64,000 nucleotides of DNA from Spinacia oleracea (Eukaryota; Streptophyta; Magnoliopsida; Caryophyllales; Amaranthaceae), in NCBI RefSeq assembly GCF_020520425.1, contig NC_079490.1:54538517-54602516 (forward strand), given 5' to 3'. The notes beneath the pieces were generated by a model. It was not told where the DNA came from. It saw nothing but the letters and a program-made list of their open reading frames with translations, and did not search any database. How positions within the stretch are numbered: the stretch's first letter is position 1; each line of letters starts with the position of its first letter. This document shows positions 23,414-36,322 of this stretch, piece by piece. The position numbers were made by a program, and so were the translations under genes.

Positions 23414-26069
23414 AGCCCTTTGATGACTTCAAGACATGAGTGAGCTTGAGCACTTGCTCGTCATCTAAAGAGGAATTGATAATCACGGGGTAAGAAGAGT
23501 TGGGTCCGAGAAATGCGTACCTCAAGCTCGAAGGTAGAGGTTTTAGCTCTACCTTGGGAGATTCCTTACCAATTTCGGCTTCATCCAAAGCTTCTTTCCC
23601 ATCCAACACAAGCATGCATTGCTCGGGTTGAGCGCAAGGTGGTGGGGCATCCAAGAGCTCCTTGTAGTTAGCCACTTCGACCCCTAAAGTACCTAAACCA
23701 TGTCTATTCAAAAGAACAAGCTCAAGTGGATCATTAGTGGTGAGCAAGTGCTCGTGCATGTCATTCACAATGGGATCAAAAGATTCAACAAAGAGACATT
23801 TCTCGTTAGTGGAACTAGGATAACGCATGGCTTTGTTCAAGTCAAAAAATAAGCTATCCTTCCCAACTTTCAAGGTAATGTTCCCTTGCTTGACATCAAT
23901 AATTTCCCCGGCCGTAGCCAAGAATGGGCGGCCTAGAATAATAGGGACATGCACGTCCTCATCTATGTCTAGGACTACAAAGTCGACGGGGATCACTAAT
24001 CCACCAACCCTCAAGGGTACATCCTCAACCTTGCCAATAGGGTACTTGACCGAACGGTCGGCAAGTTGCAAAGTGATGTTAGTTGGGACAAGATCACCAA
24101 CTTCAAGCTTGGCGAACACCGAGTAAGGCATTAGACTAACGCTAGCACCCAAATCACACAAGGCATTGCTTATTTCAAGCTCCTTAATAGCACAAGGGAT
24201 AGAAAAACTACCCGGGTCCTTGAGTTTGGGTGGCATTTGGTTGAGAATGATAGCACTACAATTCTCGGTGAGGTTCACCATCTCCTTTACGTCGCAATCC
24301 CGCTTCCCACTCAAGATTTCCTTGAGAAATATTGAGTAGGTAGGCATTTGTTTCAATGCTTCCGTAAAGGGGAGGGTGATGTGAAAATTTCGAAGAACAT
24401 CAAGGAATTTTGAGAATTGCACGTCCAACTTGTGCCTTATGAATCTTTGGGGATAGGGAAGTTTAGGAGTGGGGAGAGGTAGGAGAGTTGCCTCCTTTGG
24501 TATAGGAGTTTCACCTACATCATTGATGGGAGGCTCCTCTTCTACCACATCATTGTCACTAGACTCAATGACTCCCCCTTGATCCTTCCCATTAGGCTTA
24601 GAAACCTTATTAGCTCGAGGAACATCATCTAAGATTTTCCCACTCCTTGTCACTATGGCATTCATTTTCCTTGGAGTATGACTTTGGGGTGGGAGACTAG
24701 CATGCGCATGATGTTCCCTAAAGGTATTTGCAAGTTGAGCTGGTTGGGTCTCAATCATCTTCAAGTGAGTGTTGGATTGTTTGAATCCATCCTCAAACTC
24801 GACATTCTTCTTGGCTTGCGCCCCCACAAACGACTCCATGAGAGCCTCAAGATTAGACTTGAGAGGCGGGAGTGGTGGAGGTGCAACTCCATAACCACTA
24901 AGGTTTGCTTGATATTGGTTGCCAAAGGTCCTCGGTCCATTGAATCCGGGAGGTGGCAATTGAGATGCACCATAAGGAACTCCCGAGTTCAAAGGATAAC
25001 CCCCACTTGAGGCACCCCTAAATTGCCCATAAGAGTAGTTATAACCCCCTCCACCTTGATGGTTGGGATTATAACCCCCTTGGTTGTATTGGCCTTGATT
25101 GCCAAAACCTTGAGCTTGACCATAGGGCGCTTGGCTTTGATAGCCTTGTGCTCTATAGCCACCTCGGTTTTGGCTATCATACCCACTTCCTTGGCCATAG
25201 CCTTGGTGGGAACCATACATGGAGGGCCCTCTAGGTTGCCTAGCAAAATTAGGGTTGTTAGGGTTATCATTCCTAGACCTCTCATTGATGGCATTAGCAT
25301 ACTCTACATCAAACTCTCCTTCATACGAAGGGCCATAATCCACAAATGACAAGTTATGAACTAAGGGGCATGCATCGGGGGAATGACTATAGTCTTGGCA
25401 ATTTTCACAAAAGAATGTGCTCGGAGGCATTGAGCCATAAGAACTAACCTTGCCCTTCCCTTTAGAGAGAAGAGTGGCTGAGGGAGGAGGGATTGTAGAC
25501 GGTGATGGCGGTTGGCTCGAAGCTCTCCCCGCGAATGGTGTGTTTTCAAGCTTCTCCAAGCGCGAGGTAAGCTTCTCTATCATCCGTGCTTGCTCTATGG
25601 CGTACACCGAACCCTTACCATCTTCACTCCTACCTTTCCCATCATAATCCCTTGTGCCTACATGCCAAGATTGGTAGTTTTGAACTACATCCTCAATGAT
25701 TTCCTCTATTTGATCCTCAGTTTTATTCATAATGGGGCCTCCCGCATCCGCATCAAGACTTGTCTTCGAACTTGGACTCAACCCCAAGTAAAATGTTTGG
25801 AGAAACAACCATTTAGGAATCCCATGGTGTGGGAATTCCCTTTGGTACTCCTTGAAACGACCCCAAGCTTCGAAGAGTGACTCATCTCGCTTTTGCTTAA
25901 AGGATTGGATCTTGTGGCGACACTCCGCCGTCTTCCCATGCGAGTAGAACTTGTTTAAGAATGCACTTGTCACTTCGGTCCAAGTGCGAAGTGAGTTGGG
26001 CTTGACCTCCTTGTCAAGCCAATCACTTGCTCGCCCAAGGAGAGAGAACCGAAACAATGTCAACCTCAC
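23379..26069 (-). pseudogene. Athila gag and protease
   Basis: An 896-codon frame begins in the gag capsid domain (LFRFSLLGRASDWLDKE, SFKQKRDESLFEAWGRFKEY, LQTFYLGLSP). A Gly/Tyr/Gln-rich stretch follows a CX2CX4HX4C knuckle (CENCQDYSHSPDAC). The aspartic protease region carries DLGASVSLMP, with flap and hydrophobic elements downstream (VPIILGRPFLATAGEIIDV). Methionine 26069 is internal: an in-frame stop at 26144-26142 cuts off the gag N-terminus. Gag packages RNA and the protease processes the polyprotein. Confidence 0.92.
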
Positions 26070-26141
26070 GTAATCCGATGTGACACCATTGTGCTTGATT
26101 GTGTCACAATAGTGCTCGAACTGTTTGAGATGTTCGTGAGG

Positions 26142-26474
26142 TTATTCATTACTCTTCCCACAAAAGGGGTGGCTTTGCACCAAATTAATCAAGGCGGGCT
26201 TGATTTCGAAGTTGTTAGCACTTGTTGTGGGTGCTTGGATACCGCATGTAGCTGCAAACGCGCCCGGTACTCCCAAGTTCTTAACCGGGAGAGCCATAGT
26301 CTCAAAATCCTGCTCACTCTCTTCTTGCTCCGTGTCAACACTCAAAGCTTCAAACCGATTATGACTTGATGAGCTAGTTCGAGCACGCCTAAGTCTCCTT
26401 AGAGTCCTTTCCAATTGAAGGTCAAGAGGATGGAGGATCCTTTGACGAGCACGTCCCCTATCAAGCATGAACAC
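26142..26474 (-). pseudogene. Athila gag N-terminus, ended by an in-frame stop
   Basis: 110 codons in the same frame as the main gag ORF begin MLDRGRARQRILHPLDLQLE, a typical basic Athila gag start, and end at TAA 26144-26142. The next 24 codons are open to the methionine at 26069, so a single stop codon separates the two parts. The start is about 110 bp from the primer site. Confidence 0.8.
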
Positions 26475-26584
26475 TCAAGAAAAACCGTAAGCAATGCCAA
26501 GGAAAAAGAAAGCTAAGCGAAATTGCAATGTTTTTGTATTTTCTAATGATGAACTAGTCTCGACTAAAACTCAAAAACAACAAT

Positions 26585-26605
26585 CGTTCCTCGGCAACGA
26601 CGCCA
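26585..26605 (-). promoter_or_regulatory. Athila primer binding site
   Basis: On the minus strand TGGCGTCGTTGCCGAGGAAC lies 3 bp after the 5' LTR. It resembles the Athila primer site usually written TGGCGCCGTTGCCGGGGA and assigned to tRNA-Asp (from memory). Confidence 0.75.
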
Positions 26606-26608
26606 TTT

Positions 26609-28023
26609 TGATAGGTGTATTTTCCGTCGTTGATAGAAAACAACCTATGCAAACAATATTTATAAAACCACTCAACTAACCGGCTAGCGGTAAGCAAAGG
26701 GATCGTCCCAAAGAAACGGTGGTTAATGAGCTTTAAAGTCAATCTAGTTCGAACAAGGATTTGGTTTTGAATTGTCACTTTTAAGAATCTAAAAATGAAG
26801 AATTATGCCAAATTGAATCAAGAAAGGGAAACGTTAGGGAGTCGGGGATAGGCTAGGGAAACCGGGGGAAATGAACTCAACTATTTAGCAATGGTGATCA
26901 TGCAACGAAATGGTGATTAGGCAAATGGCATCTAAAGACGAACCCGCCACCTCTCGGATAGGGAATGCTAAGCGTCTAATCCACGGAAGAGCTTTCGCCT
27001 AATCCTAGATTAAACTAACTAGCATATAATAGGCACCGCCATTTGATCACACAAGATGGGCCCACAATCTCTTGCCAAACCTATCCTATGGTTCCACGTG
27101 ACTCTAATCGAATAGCATTTGCAACTACCACTCAACTAGCATGGATATCCTATTATCAAATCATATTTAATCACATGAATCAACTAACAATCAATCAACA
27201 ATTTCCCCTAATTAAGCCCCTAGATTCTCCCCTTACCCTAACCTAATTCTACTCACTAGTCATTCTAGAAATCAAGCAATCCATTAAGAATAAGCTAGCA
27301 AGCATGATATTGAAGGAGTAGGAGAAGAGAATTAAGAGTTCAATTGCATAATCAAATCACAAATTGAAAATCAAAGAAACTTCAATCAATGAAATCAAAA
27401 ATTCAACAAATTAAGGAATTGAAGAACAATCAACAACAAAGCAAGAGCAAGAATTAAGAAACTAAGAATTAAATTGCAAAATTGGGAGCGAAGGCAGCGA
27501 AGAACATTTCCTTCGTCATGTGCGACCGAACGAAGAACCCTGTTCGGTCGAATGGGGTTTCTTTGGCTCATAATTCCTCTGCAGCACGATTCGCTCGAAC
27601 GAAATGCCTTGTGTGGGCGCACAACTCCTGTGCGGTCGAACAACAGAGCACGTTCGATCGCAAAAAACATGTGCTGTCGAATTACCAGGGTTGTGAGGTC
27701 GTTTTACAATCGTGGGACATTCTGTCTCAGAAATCCATTCTGTGCGACCGAACAACAGAGGGCATTCGATCGCACAAAACTGGAAATTCCATGAACTCCA
27801 TTTGCACTACTCTATTCAGGCGCACAAAACGCCACTCGACCGCACAAGCCCTGTTTTGGCTCGAATTCACTTGTTTTCCATCATTTTTCATAAAGATCAC
27901 CTATAAAGCACAAGATGGTACAAAACTTATAAATCTCACACAAAAAGCTATAAAAACTATAAAAAAAAGCATAAAAACTAACATAAAATGCTAAACTAAG
28001 AGCGACATAAATGTCGCTCATCA
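26609..28023 (-). repeat. Athila 5' LTR with internal deletion
   Basis: At 1415 bp it is about 261 bp shorter than the 3' LTR. The gap corresponds to about 17782-18044, between the shared stretches GCAAAATTG and GAGCGAAGGCAGC, and removes the TATA box and start of transcription region. Otherwise the two LTRs differ by scattered substitutions. Confidence 0.93.
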
Positions 28024-28028
28024 TAAGG

Positions 28029-28382
28029 TTATGTAAATAACCTTATAACCTATTTTCCAACTTAGCACAATCGTAACACAATACACACAACCCTAGGAGA
28101 AAACAGAGAACCCTAATTCTCTCTGTGCCTCCATAGTGTGTTCATCCCAAAAGGCAAAGTATCTTGATCGATTGTCTAAGCTACGATAATCAAGACGGAT
28201 CTGAACGTGTCGGTGAACCAAGTAAAGGAACGACAAGTGGAGTTCTTTGTTCGTGTTCGTTGACATATTATTGTGGAAAACACGCTTCGAATGTAAGTTT
28301 GCTTAATCTGTGCTTTATACATGTTTCCTGGCTTTGGGGATTGTTCCGCACATGTTATTATGTTTATCTGTATTCCCCTACA
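28029..28382 (+). repeat. Copia-B 3' LTR, second part
   Basis: After the TAAGG duplication the LTR resumes (TTATGTAAATAACC) and ends CCCCTACA at 28382. The following bases, ATAAA, are the likely right target duplication; its left partner was lost with the 5' LTR end. Confidence 0.9.
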
Positions 28383-28473
28383 ATAAAAAAAGAGAGAGAA
28401 TAGGCAGTAAAACAAAATGTACATCAAAAAGCCCAATAAGGCAAGAAAGCAAAAGAAGGAGCGAGGCACATAC

Positions 28474-29394
28474 CTCAATCAAGCGCGGCACCCCCGCCAA
28501 GGCAATGACGAAATGACGTCTACGGGGAGCCGAGTCTCGCACCGCCAAGCTCATCTGTCCTACGAGCGTCGCATACCCCAAGTCGCCCCAGCAGTATGCG
28601 CCTAGAGAAGACACGTGCTCCACCAGGTCTATCCACCTCGGGTCAAAGGTGTCAGTAGGACCCGACAGAAAAGTAGAAGTGATGAAGTGGAGGTAAAACA
28701 ACCGGGCCTGTCTCAAAGGCGACTCCTCCACCCCATGCTCCAGGCCCCACATCAAATCAGCATAGGGTATCCCACGGGCCTAGTACGAAGGCAATCTCTG
28801 ACCCAGCCACGAGCCCATGAGCCTGGTACCCTCAACAACAGTCGGCAGCGGGCCACCAGACCTCAGTCGAACGGGAATCCCCGTAAAGGTCAAGCCCGTC
28901 AAAGCGGTGTAGTCCTCGGGAGTAATCGTCATCTCGCCCCAAGGAAAATGGAAGGTATTGGTAGTGTCCCACCACCATCTCATAAATGACCGCAAGAAAG
29001 ATAGGGAGATGTTTAGTCGCAGTATCTCCCAGGAAGTCTTAACTACCGGGAACAACGAACTCGCCCTCACCAAAGCCTGGGCGTCCAAACTCAGATAGCA
29101 AAAAACGGTCTCGCTCATCGCCGCACCGTAACCGCGGACTGAAGTATCCCTCCTCGCGTGAAGACGGGTAGTCACGTGGTGCTCCAGATCGTAATGTAAG
29201 TCCGACCGTCGTAATACACAGGACCCACCCATAGGGGTCCCGCACCGATGGACTGACGTGTCATACCGCGCTCCGCGTGGTCGCCAGAAGATGGTGATGA
29301 CTCGCAAGACATGCTGGTCAACGACACAACAACAAGGCATTATACCTTTAACAAGATGGCACTTACCATCTCTAAAAGAGTGCATTCCGCTCAT
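28474..29394 (-). pseudogene. Antisense plant-mobile-domain (PMD)-like gene of Tat-A, main exon
   Basis: From ATG 29394 the minus strand encodes 204 residues, then one TAG at 28782-28780, then continues in the same frame to GAG at 28474, followed by donor GTATGT. Residues about 148-175 (HFPWGEMTITPEDYTALTGL, then TFTGIPV) match the signature of the aminotransferase-like plant mobile domain. After the stop the frame keeps related sequence (AYCWGDLGYATLVGQM). PMD proteins occur in plant genes and in transposons; their function is poorly known. The orientation is opposite to pol. The start is tentative because short introns may precede this exon. Confidence 0.75.
28780..28782 (-). other. In-frame TAG in the PMD exon
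   Basis: The stop is the only interruption of about 307 open codons on the minus strand. Flanking residues are LPSY and ARGIPYADL. It is consistent with a C-to-T change of CAG. Confidence 0.75.
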
Positions 29395-29461
29395 AAAATG
29401 GAGTCATACAATTTTGTTCCCTAAAAACATGGTACTAAGTTCAAATTGAGCAAATACCTCC

Positions 29462-29809
29462 CTAAACAAAATTAACTCCAACAAAATCAAAATTCTTTCA
29501 TGATTTGTCACTCATGAATTATGAAGAACGCAAGTAGTATACCAAGAACACCTACATTGCAAGAAAACACTAGAATCGTAGGTGCACTTGGGGGCTAGTA
29601 TAAATATGTCCAAATTTAACAAAAACCAACATACTTGCAAAAATCGACGTGCACAAACTAATTAACATGTCATATAGAACATTTTCAGCTATCTAATTGA
29701 AAGAAAGGGGCACGAAATCAAATACCCCCAAATCAATTTCAAGTTCAAGAACACTCAACAAAAAATACTCAAATTTGACAAAAGCTTAACATTACTGAAA
29801 ATTACTTAC
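29462..29809 (-). other. Probable 5' UTR intron of the antisense PMD gene
   Basis: On the minus strand a consensus donor GTAAGT starts at 29809 and a T-rich acceptor (TTTTGTTTAG) ends at 29462, giving 348 bp of AT-rich sequence. Upstream is a CT-rich leader and a TATA-like box. Not proven without transcripts. Confidence 0.45.
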
Positions 29810-29944
29810 ATTGGGAGGATTAGGAAGTGATTTGGAGTAGAATTCGTGAAGAAAAATGAAGGAAACGAGTGAAAAATGAGTAAGTTGAGAAGGAAGTTCG
29901 AACGAAAATGGCGAAAGAATGGGGGAAGAAGGAGACGGGTCGCG

Positions 29945-29953
29945 CTTTTTAAA
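29945..29953 (-). promoter_or_regulatory. TATA-like box of the antisense PMD gene
   Basis: CTTTAAAAAG on the minus strand lies about 135-145 bp upstream of the putative first donor and is followed by a CT-rich stretch typical of plant 5' UTRs (CTCCTTCTTCCCCC). Confidence 0.4.
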
Positions 29954-29976
29954 GACCAGCCTCCCCTTGCAATTTC

Positions 29977-30040
29977 AACGCCCAACTCTGGGCGTTAGAA
30001 ATTCTCGCGCCCAGTGCTGGGCGCTGAAAATGCTTCCCTA
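29977..30040. repeat. GCGCC/GGCGC hairpin repeats in Tat-A 3' region
   Basis: CAACGCCCAACTCTGGGCGT and CGCGCCCAGTGCTGGGCGC are palindromic units of the same type as those in the LTRs, the leader (about 2606) and after pol (about 6959). Confidence 0.7.
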
Positions 30041-30497
30041 GACAGCGAATATTCACTGTCGGGGCATGCGGGAGTTTTCTTTTGTGAGATTATCCGTTGT
30101 CTTAATATTCCTTTCCCGCGAAAAACAACGGTATTGCAAAAATCTCGTTATTTATTAACGAGAGACATACACAGTGTTGGCCCACTTATAGGACACAACC
30201 AATTGGGAAATATTGCGACCCACCAACAGGTTGGAATCATAAAAGCCTTTTATTAAAAAAAATATATAGGCAAAATGAAAAGAAAATAAAATCTTCAAAA
30301 TAAAAACAGGCTCGCCATCTTCAGCCGGCGGGGATCTACGTCACAAACCGCGTAGTTCCTTATTTTCAAAAAAACATCAAAACAGATTCGTCCACTTCTA
30401 TCGGACGGGGCGTCCACCCTCAGCGGACAGACTCGCCCACCTTCAGCGGGCGGGGTCTGCGCGCAGGTCCTTAGTCGCTGCAGCGATAACTTTTCCT

Positions 30498-30609
30498 GGT
30501 TTCCCTTTTCCAAAAATCAAAGGATGGTTTCCCTTTTCCAAAAATCAAAGGATGGTTTCCCTTTTCCAAAAATCAAAGGATGGTTTCCCTTTTCCAAAAA
30601 TCAAAAGAT
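30498..30609. repeat. Four tandem copies of a 28-bp unit
   Basis: The unit GGTTTCCCTTTTCCAAAAAT plus CAAAGGAT repeats at 30498, 30526, 30554 and 30582, the first three identical and the last with one change. A degenerate fifth copy follows. It lies between the antisense-gene promoter and the Tat-A 3' LTR, where Tat elements often carry tandem repeats. Confidence 0.9.
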
Positions 30610-31014
30610 CGGTTTTCCGTTTTTTCCAAAAATGAGCGATGTGCTGGATTTTCCTTCGTTTTACGTCCTATAAAAACAAGGGGGTTTTCTCGTTTAGATA
30701 ACCCTGAAAATGAGAATGTTTAAAATGTTTTACCTCGTGATTGGGCTTGTCCAGGCCTATTTACACTTTATATCTTTGATTCCGAAAACATCTTTAGACA
30801 CTTCCAATTACAAAGTGAGGGAGTTTCTATACTATCAGTTAACAAATTCCAATGACGCGTGAGGAATGTGTTAACACTTCAAGTGATGACCCTTAAGTCA
30901 AATGTTATCACTCGGGGACTCGTGAGACCCTCGCAAAACAGGTCACATACGCCATGGCTTGTATGACACACTCCGTCTAGTACTTTGACCACCGTCTTAT
31001 CTCGAGACTCAGTC
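30610..31014 (+). other. Tat-A 3' non-coding region before the polypurine tract
   Basis: About 400 bp without credible coding potential or RNA genes. It leads to the polypurine tract. Confidence 0.6.
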
Positions 31015-31029
31015 AAAGTGGGGGCTAAC
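31015..31029 (+). promoter_or_regulatory. Tat-A polypurine tract
   Basis: AAAGTGGGGGCTAAC directly precedes the 3' LTR start TGTAGACACC. Confidence 0.8.
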
Positions 31030-32489
31030 TGTAGACACCTACTTTTGTCCCCATTCCCGAAAGGGAAGGTTCGATGATGAGAACATAAATCTCCACTTGG
31101 CAACGCATCTCCTATAAAATAACTAATCACCCTTTTATTTCAGCCAAAGCTGCTATTTATAGAAACCTGCTAAGAATAGTGACTGCCGTAAAAGGTAGTT
31201 GTTAAAAGTGGCAAAGTCATAAAAGGTAGAAACCTGTCAAAATTAGTTGTTGCACTTCAACATAAATCCTAAAAGAGATAGAATTTGCATTCCTGGTATA
31301 ATTCGAAAAAAGAGTTACGTATTAATTAAATTCCTAACGAACCTAGAGTTCGTAACGGGCCCAGGTGCATTCCGTCATAAGTTAATACGCACTAAAAGAC
31401 TCGGATAAATCTCAAAAGCTCCGTGTTCTAAGAGTCCAAATCTAGCAAAGAACTCGGCCCAAATCCCATTTTCAACGCCTGGATCTGGGCGCCGAAATCT
31501 TCGGCGCCCAGCCCTAGGCGCTGAAAGTGCCTGGGGCCGTTTTATCTCCGGATTCTTTTTGGATTCGTATCTTAAAATCTATCTTTCCACACACTCTTTT
31601 CCTATAAATACAACCTAAAACCGACGTGAAAATAAAACACAATTCCATAATATGAGAATTGACTCTAGCCTTAAGCCTAAGCCTCACGCTGCGAAATTGA
31701 TCCAGCGTTCTGTCGCAATCGACCCAAAAGTCGAACAGAACGCACCCTGCCCCTTGTAGCTTGATGAATTAAGCCTAAATACTGGAACATTGCTTGGAAA
31801 CCCAAGATTCGTTAAATAAAAGGAGGAATAGCAAAGCCAAGTGGTTAATTTTCTGAGAACCACAACGCACCTCTCAAGGGTGCGTTGTAATGTGTCCCTC
31901 ATATGATTTAATCGCTTTCATCACCCTTTTTATAAAATTGTCAAACTATTAATTTGATTGATCTATCACGCCTAGTAAGATAATACCCTGGACAATTGAA
32001 TTATCATGCTAGGTACCTTAAATCAATCTAAATAAGATAATCAGGATCGATTTAGTATTATGTGTTGCATATTGCTAAAATCAATTTAGAATAGTTTAAT
32101 AGTTTAACGCATGTCCCTTCAATTATTTATGCTAAGCTAGTAAGGATAACCTGCCTCTGGAGTATTATCGATGAGCACTCCTCTCGGTAGTTACAGTCCC
32201 CCGAACTCTCAATCTCTGCCCTGTGGGTGTACGTTGAGCGATCCCCACACCAGGGATCACAAGGGAACCTATGGCCGTCGTGGTCGAACATAATGGCACT
32301 CCCTTTATGTCACGATAACCGAGTTTTGTCAGTTTTTCTCATTGTCGTTAAAAACTGAATGACGACTCCTATATTACTAGTCTATTGGGTATAAACTCAC
32401 AGGAAATCCAATTACACTTGATCTGACAACGTCACGCCCACGAGGGACGAGGTCACGCATTAGCCTCGTGCTTTTTCGACCCCCTCACA
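31030..32489 (+). repeat. Tat-A 3' LTR
   Basis: 1460 bp, TGTAGACACC...CTCACA, followed by target duplication ATATT (32490-32494). It carries the same TATA box (31603-31610) and hairpin segment as the 5' LTR, with scattered substitutions and short indels (for example 31121 on). Confidence 0.94.
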
Positions 32490-32494
32490 ATATT

Positions 32495-32576
32495 TCATAC
32501 AATTTGATTGGTGAACGAGGGTATTATAGACTATTTTATAGGGAACACCAAAAAGTAATTTACTATAATGACCTTA
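32495..32576. other. Host strip between Tat-A and Copia-C
   Basis: 82 bp of AT-rich host DNA. AAATT at 32577-32581 is the left target duplication of Copia-C. Confidence 0.7.
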
Positions 32577-32581
32577 AAATT

Positions 32582-33631
32582 TGAAGGAAATATGTCCTTC
32601 ACCCAAGGTGCATTAAGTCTAATAACAAGGTTCAGATTAATTGCGAACAATTAAATCAGTGAGATCAAGTGATCGGAAAAGCTAGCTGGAGCAATGCTTC
32701 CGATCAGTGAGTTCTAATGGATATTGAACTCACAACTTACTCTTGACTGAACCTACAAGGTCACACCAATGACACGTAACAGATCACCGGATTAAATGAA
32801 TCGGAAATTCATTTAATAGCTTTTCGGAAATTAGTTGGAAATGTATTATACGATACGACCTTTGTCGGAATCGTATATCGTATCGCGAATATTCGTAAGC
32901 TGGGCGACACAAATATATCGTATCGTACGACGGTGATTCGTCGTATACGAAACGATAAATAATATATCGGAAATATATTAAATCGCGAATACGAAAGGCA
33001 TCGGAGTTGCCGGCCCGTCGAGCCAAGCACGTAAGCGTGCAAGGCCCAACGAGCCAGCAAGCTCGCGAGCAAAGGCGAGCAAGGCCAGCCCATTGGGCGC
33101 GAGCACGCTACAGCACGCAACAGCGCATCGCAGCAACGAGCGAGCAGGCCCACGGCCCAGCTGCTCGGCGCGCGCTGTGGGCTTCGGCCTGCAGTGTGTC
33201 GCTGGGCGCGGGCGTGCGGTCCGTGTTGCTTGGCGTGCACGGCTTGCTAGCCGGCCTTGCTTCTTAGCTTGGTCGGTTAGTAAGGTTATGTAAACAACCT
33301 TACAACCTAATTTCCAACTTAACACAATTGATATTACTCAAACCCTAGAGACACAGAGAACCCTAATTCTCTCTGTGCCTCCAAAGTGAGTTCTTCCCAA
33401 AAGCAAAGTATCTTGATCAATTGTCTAAGCTACGATTATCAAGACGGATCTGGTCGTTTCGGTGAACCAAGTAGAGGAACGACAGGTGGAGTTCTTTGTT
33501 CGTGTTCGTTGACAGATTATTGTGGAAAACACGCTTCGAATGTAAGTTTGCTTAATCTGTGCTTTATACATGTTTCCTGGCTTTGGGGATTTTTCCGCAC
33601 ATGTTATTATGTTTAACTGTATTCCCCTACA
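32582..33631 (+). repeat. Copia-C 5' LTR
   Basis: It carries a palindrome-rich AT stretch (around 32865-32985, CGTATCGTACGACG-type) followed by a GC-rich segment (33000-33260). The latter gives spurious ORFs on both strands. Confidence 0.94.
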
Positions 33632-33632
33632 G

Positions 33633-33645
33633 TGGTATCAGAGCC
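33633..33645 (+). promoter_or_regulatory. Copia-C primer binding site
   Basis: TGGTATCAGAGCC, one base after the LTR, matches the 3' end complement of initiator tRNA-Met. Confidence 0.9.

Positions 33646-36322
<2,677 letters not shown>

Larger units (their letters stand above)
16906..28023 (-). mobile_element. Athila-lineage Ty3/Gypsy element in the Copia-B 3' LTR
   Basis: LTRs at 26609-28023 (5' in element sense) and 16906-18581 (3') are flanked by TAAGG (16901-16905 and 28024-28028). LTR ends are TGATGAGCG...CCTATCA in element sense. Gag with zinc knuckle, a DLGAS-type protease, RT, RNase H and integrase run from 26474 to about 20585. The pol sequence (for example [19 protein letters not shown] and VFMDDFSV) and the primer site are Athila-like. 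No env-like ORF remains in the 1.9 kb after integrase. Frameshifts and stops disable every gene. Confidence 0.94.
8352..28382 (+). mobile_element. Copia-B: decayed, probably non-autonomous Ty1/Copia element, itself split by Athila
   Basis: The LTR and leader closely match Copia-C in this window. The 5' LTR (8352-9076) lacks its first 291 bp, and the 3' LTR (16244-16905 plus 28029-28382) is interrupted by Athila. A primer site, a long leader and a polypurine tract are present, but the gag-pol region is reduced to short fragments with no long ORF. Because the left LTR end is lost, the target duplication cannot be shown; ATAAA at 28383-28387 is the candidate right copy. It lies in an intron of the antisense gene of Tat-A. 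Confidence 0.88.
393..32489 (+). mobile_element. Tat-A: Ty3/Gypsy Tat-lineage LTR retrotransposon, interrupted by nested Copia-B and Athila
   Basis: Two near-identical LTRs of about 1.46 kb (393-1856 and 31030-32489) are flanked by the 5-bp duplication ATATT (388-392 and 32490-32494). The primer site starts 2 bp after the 5' LTR, and a purine tract precedes the 3' LTR. Pol order is RT, RNase H, a second (archaeal-like) RNase H, then integrase, which is diagnostic of the Tat clade. Gag and protease are not recognisable, so this copy could not have moved alone. An antisense multi-exon gene lies between pol and the 3' LTR. About 20 kb of the span is the later Copia-B and Athila insertions; without them the element is about 12 kb. 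Confidence 0.93.

Noticed and set aside
8347..28387. Target-site duplication of Copia-B
   Set aside because: The left LTR end is lost, so a left copy of ATAAA cannot be shown.
29314..29366. Additional intron in the PMD-like gene (donor GTAAGT at 29366, acceptor CCAG at 29314)
   Set aside because: At about 53 bp it would be shorter than most plant introns, and the frame is open without it.
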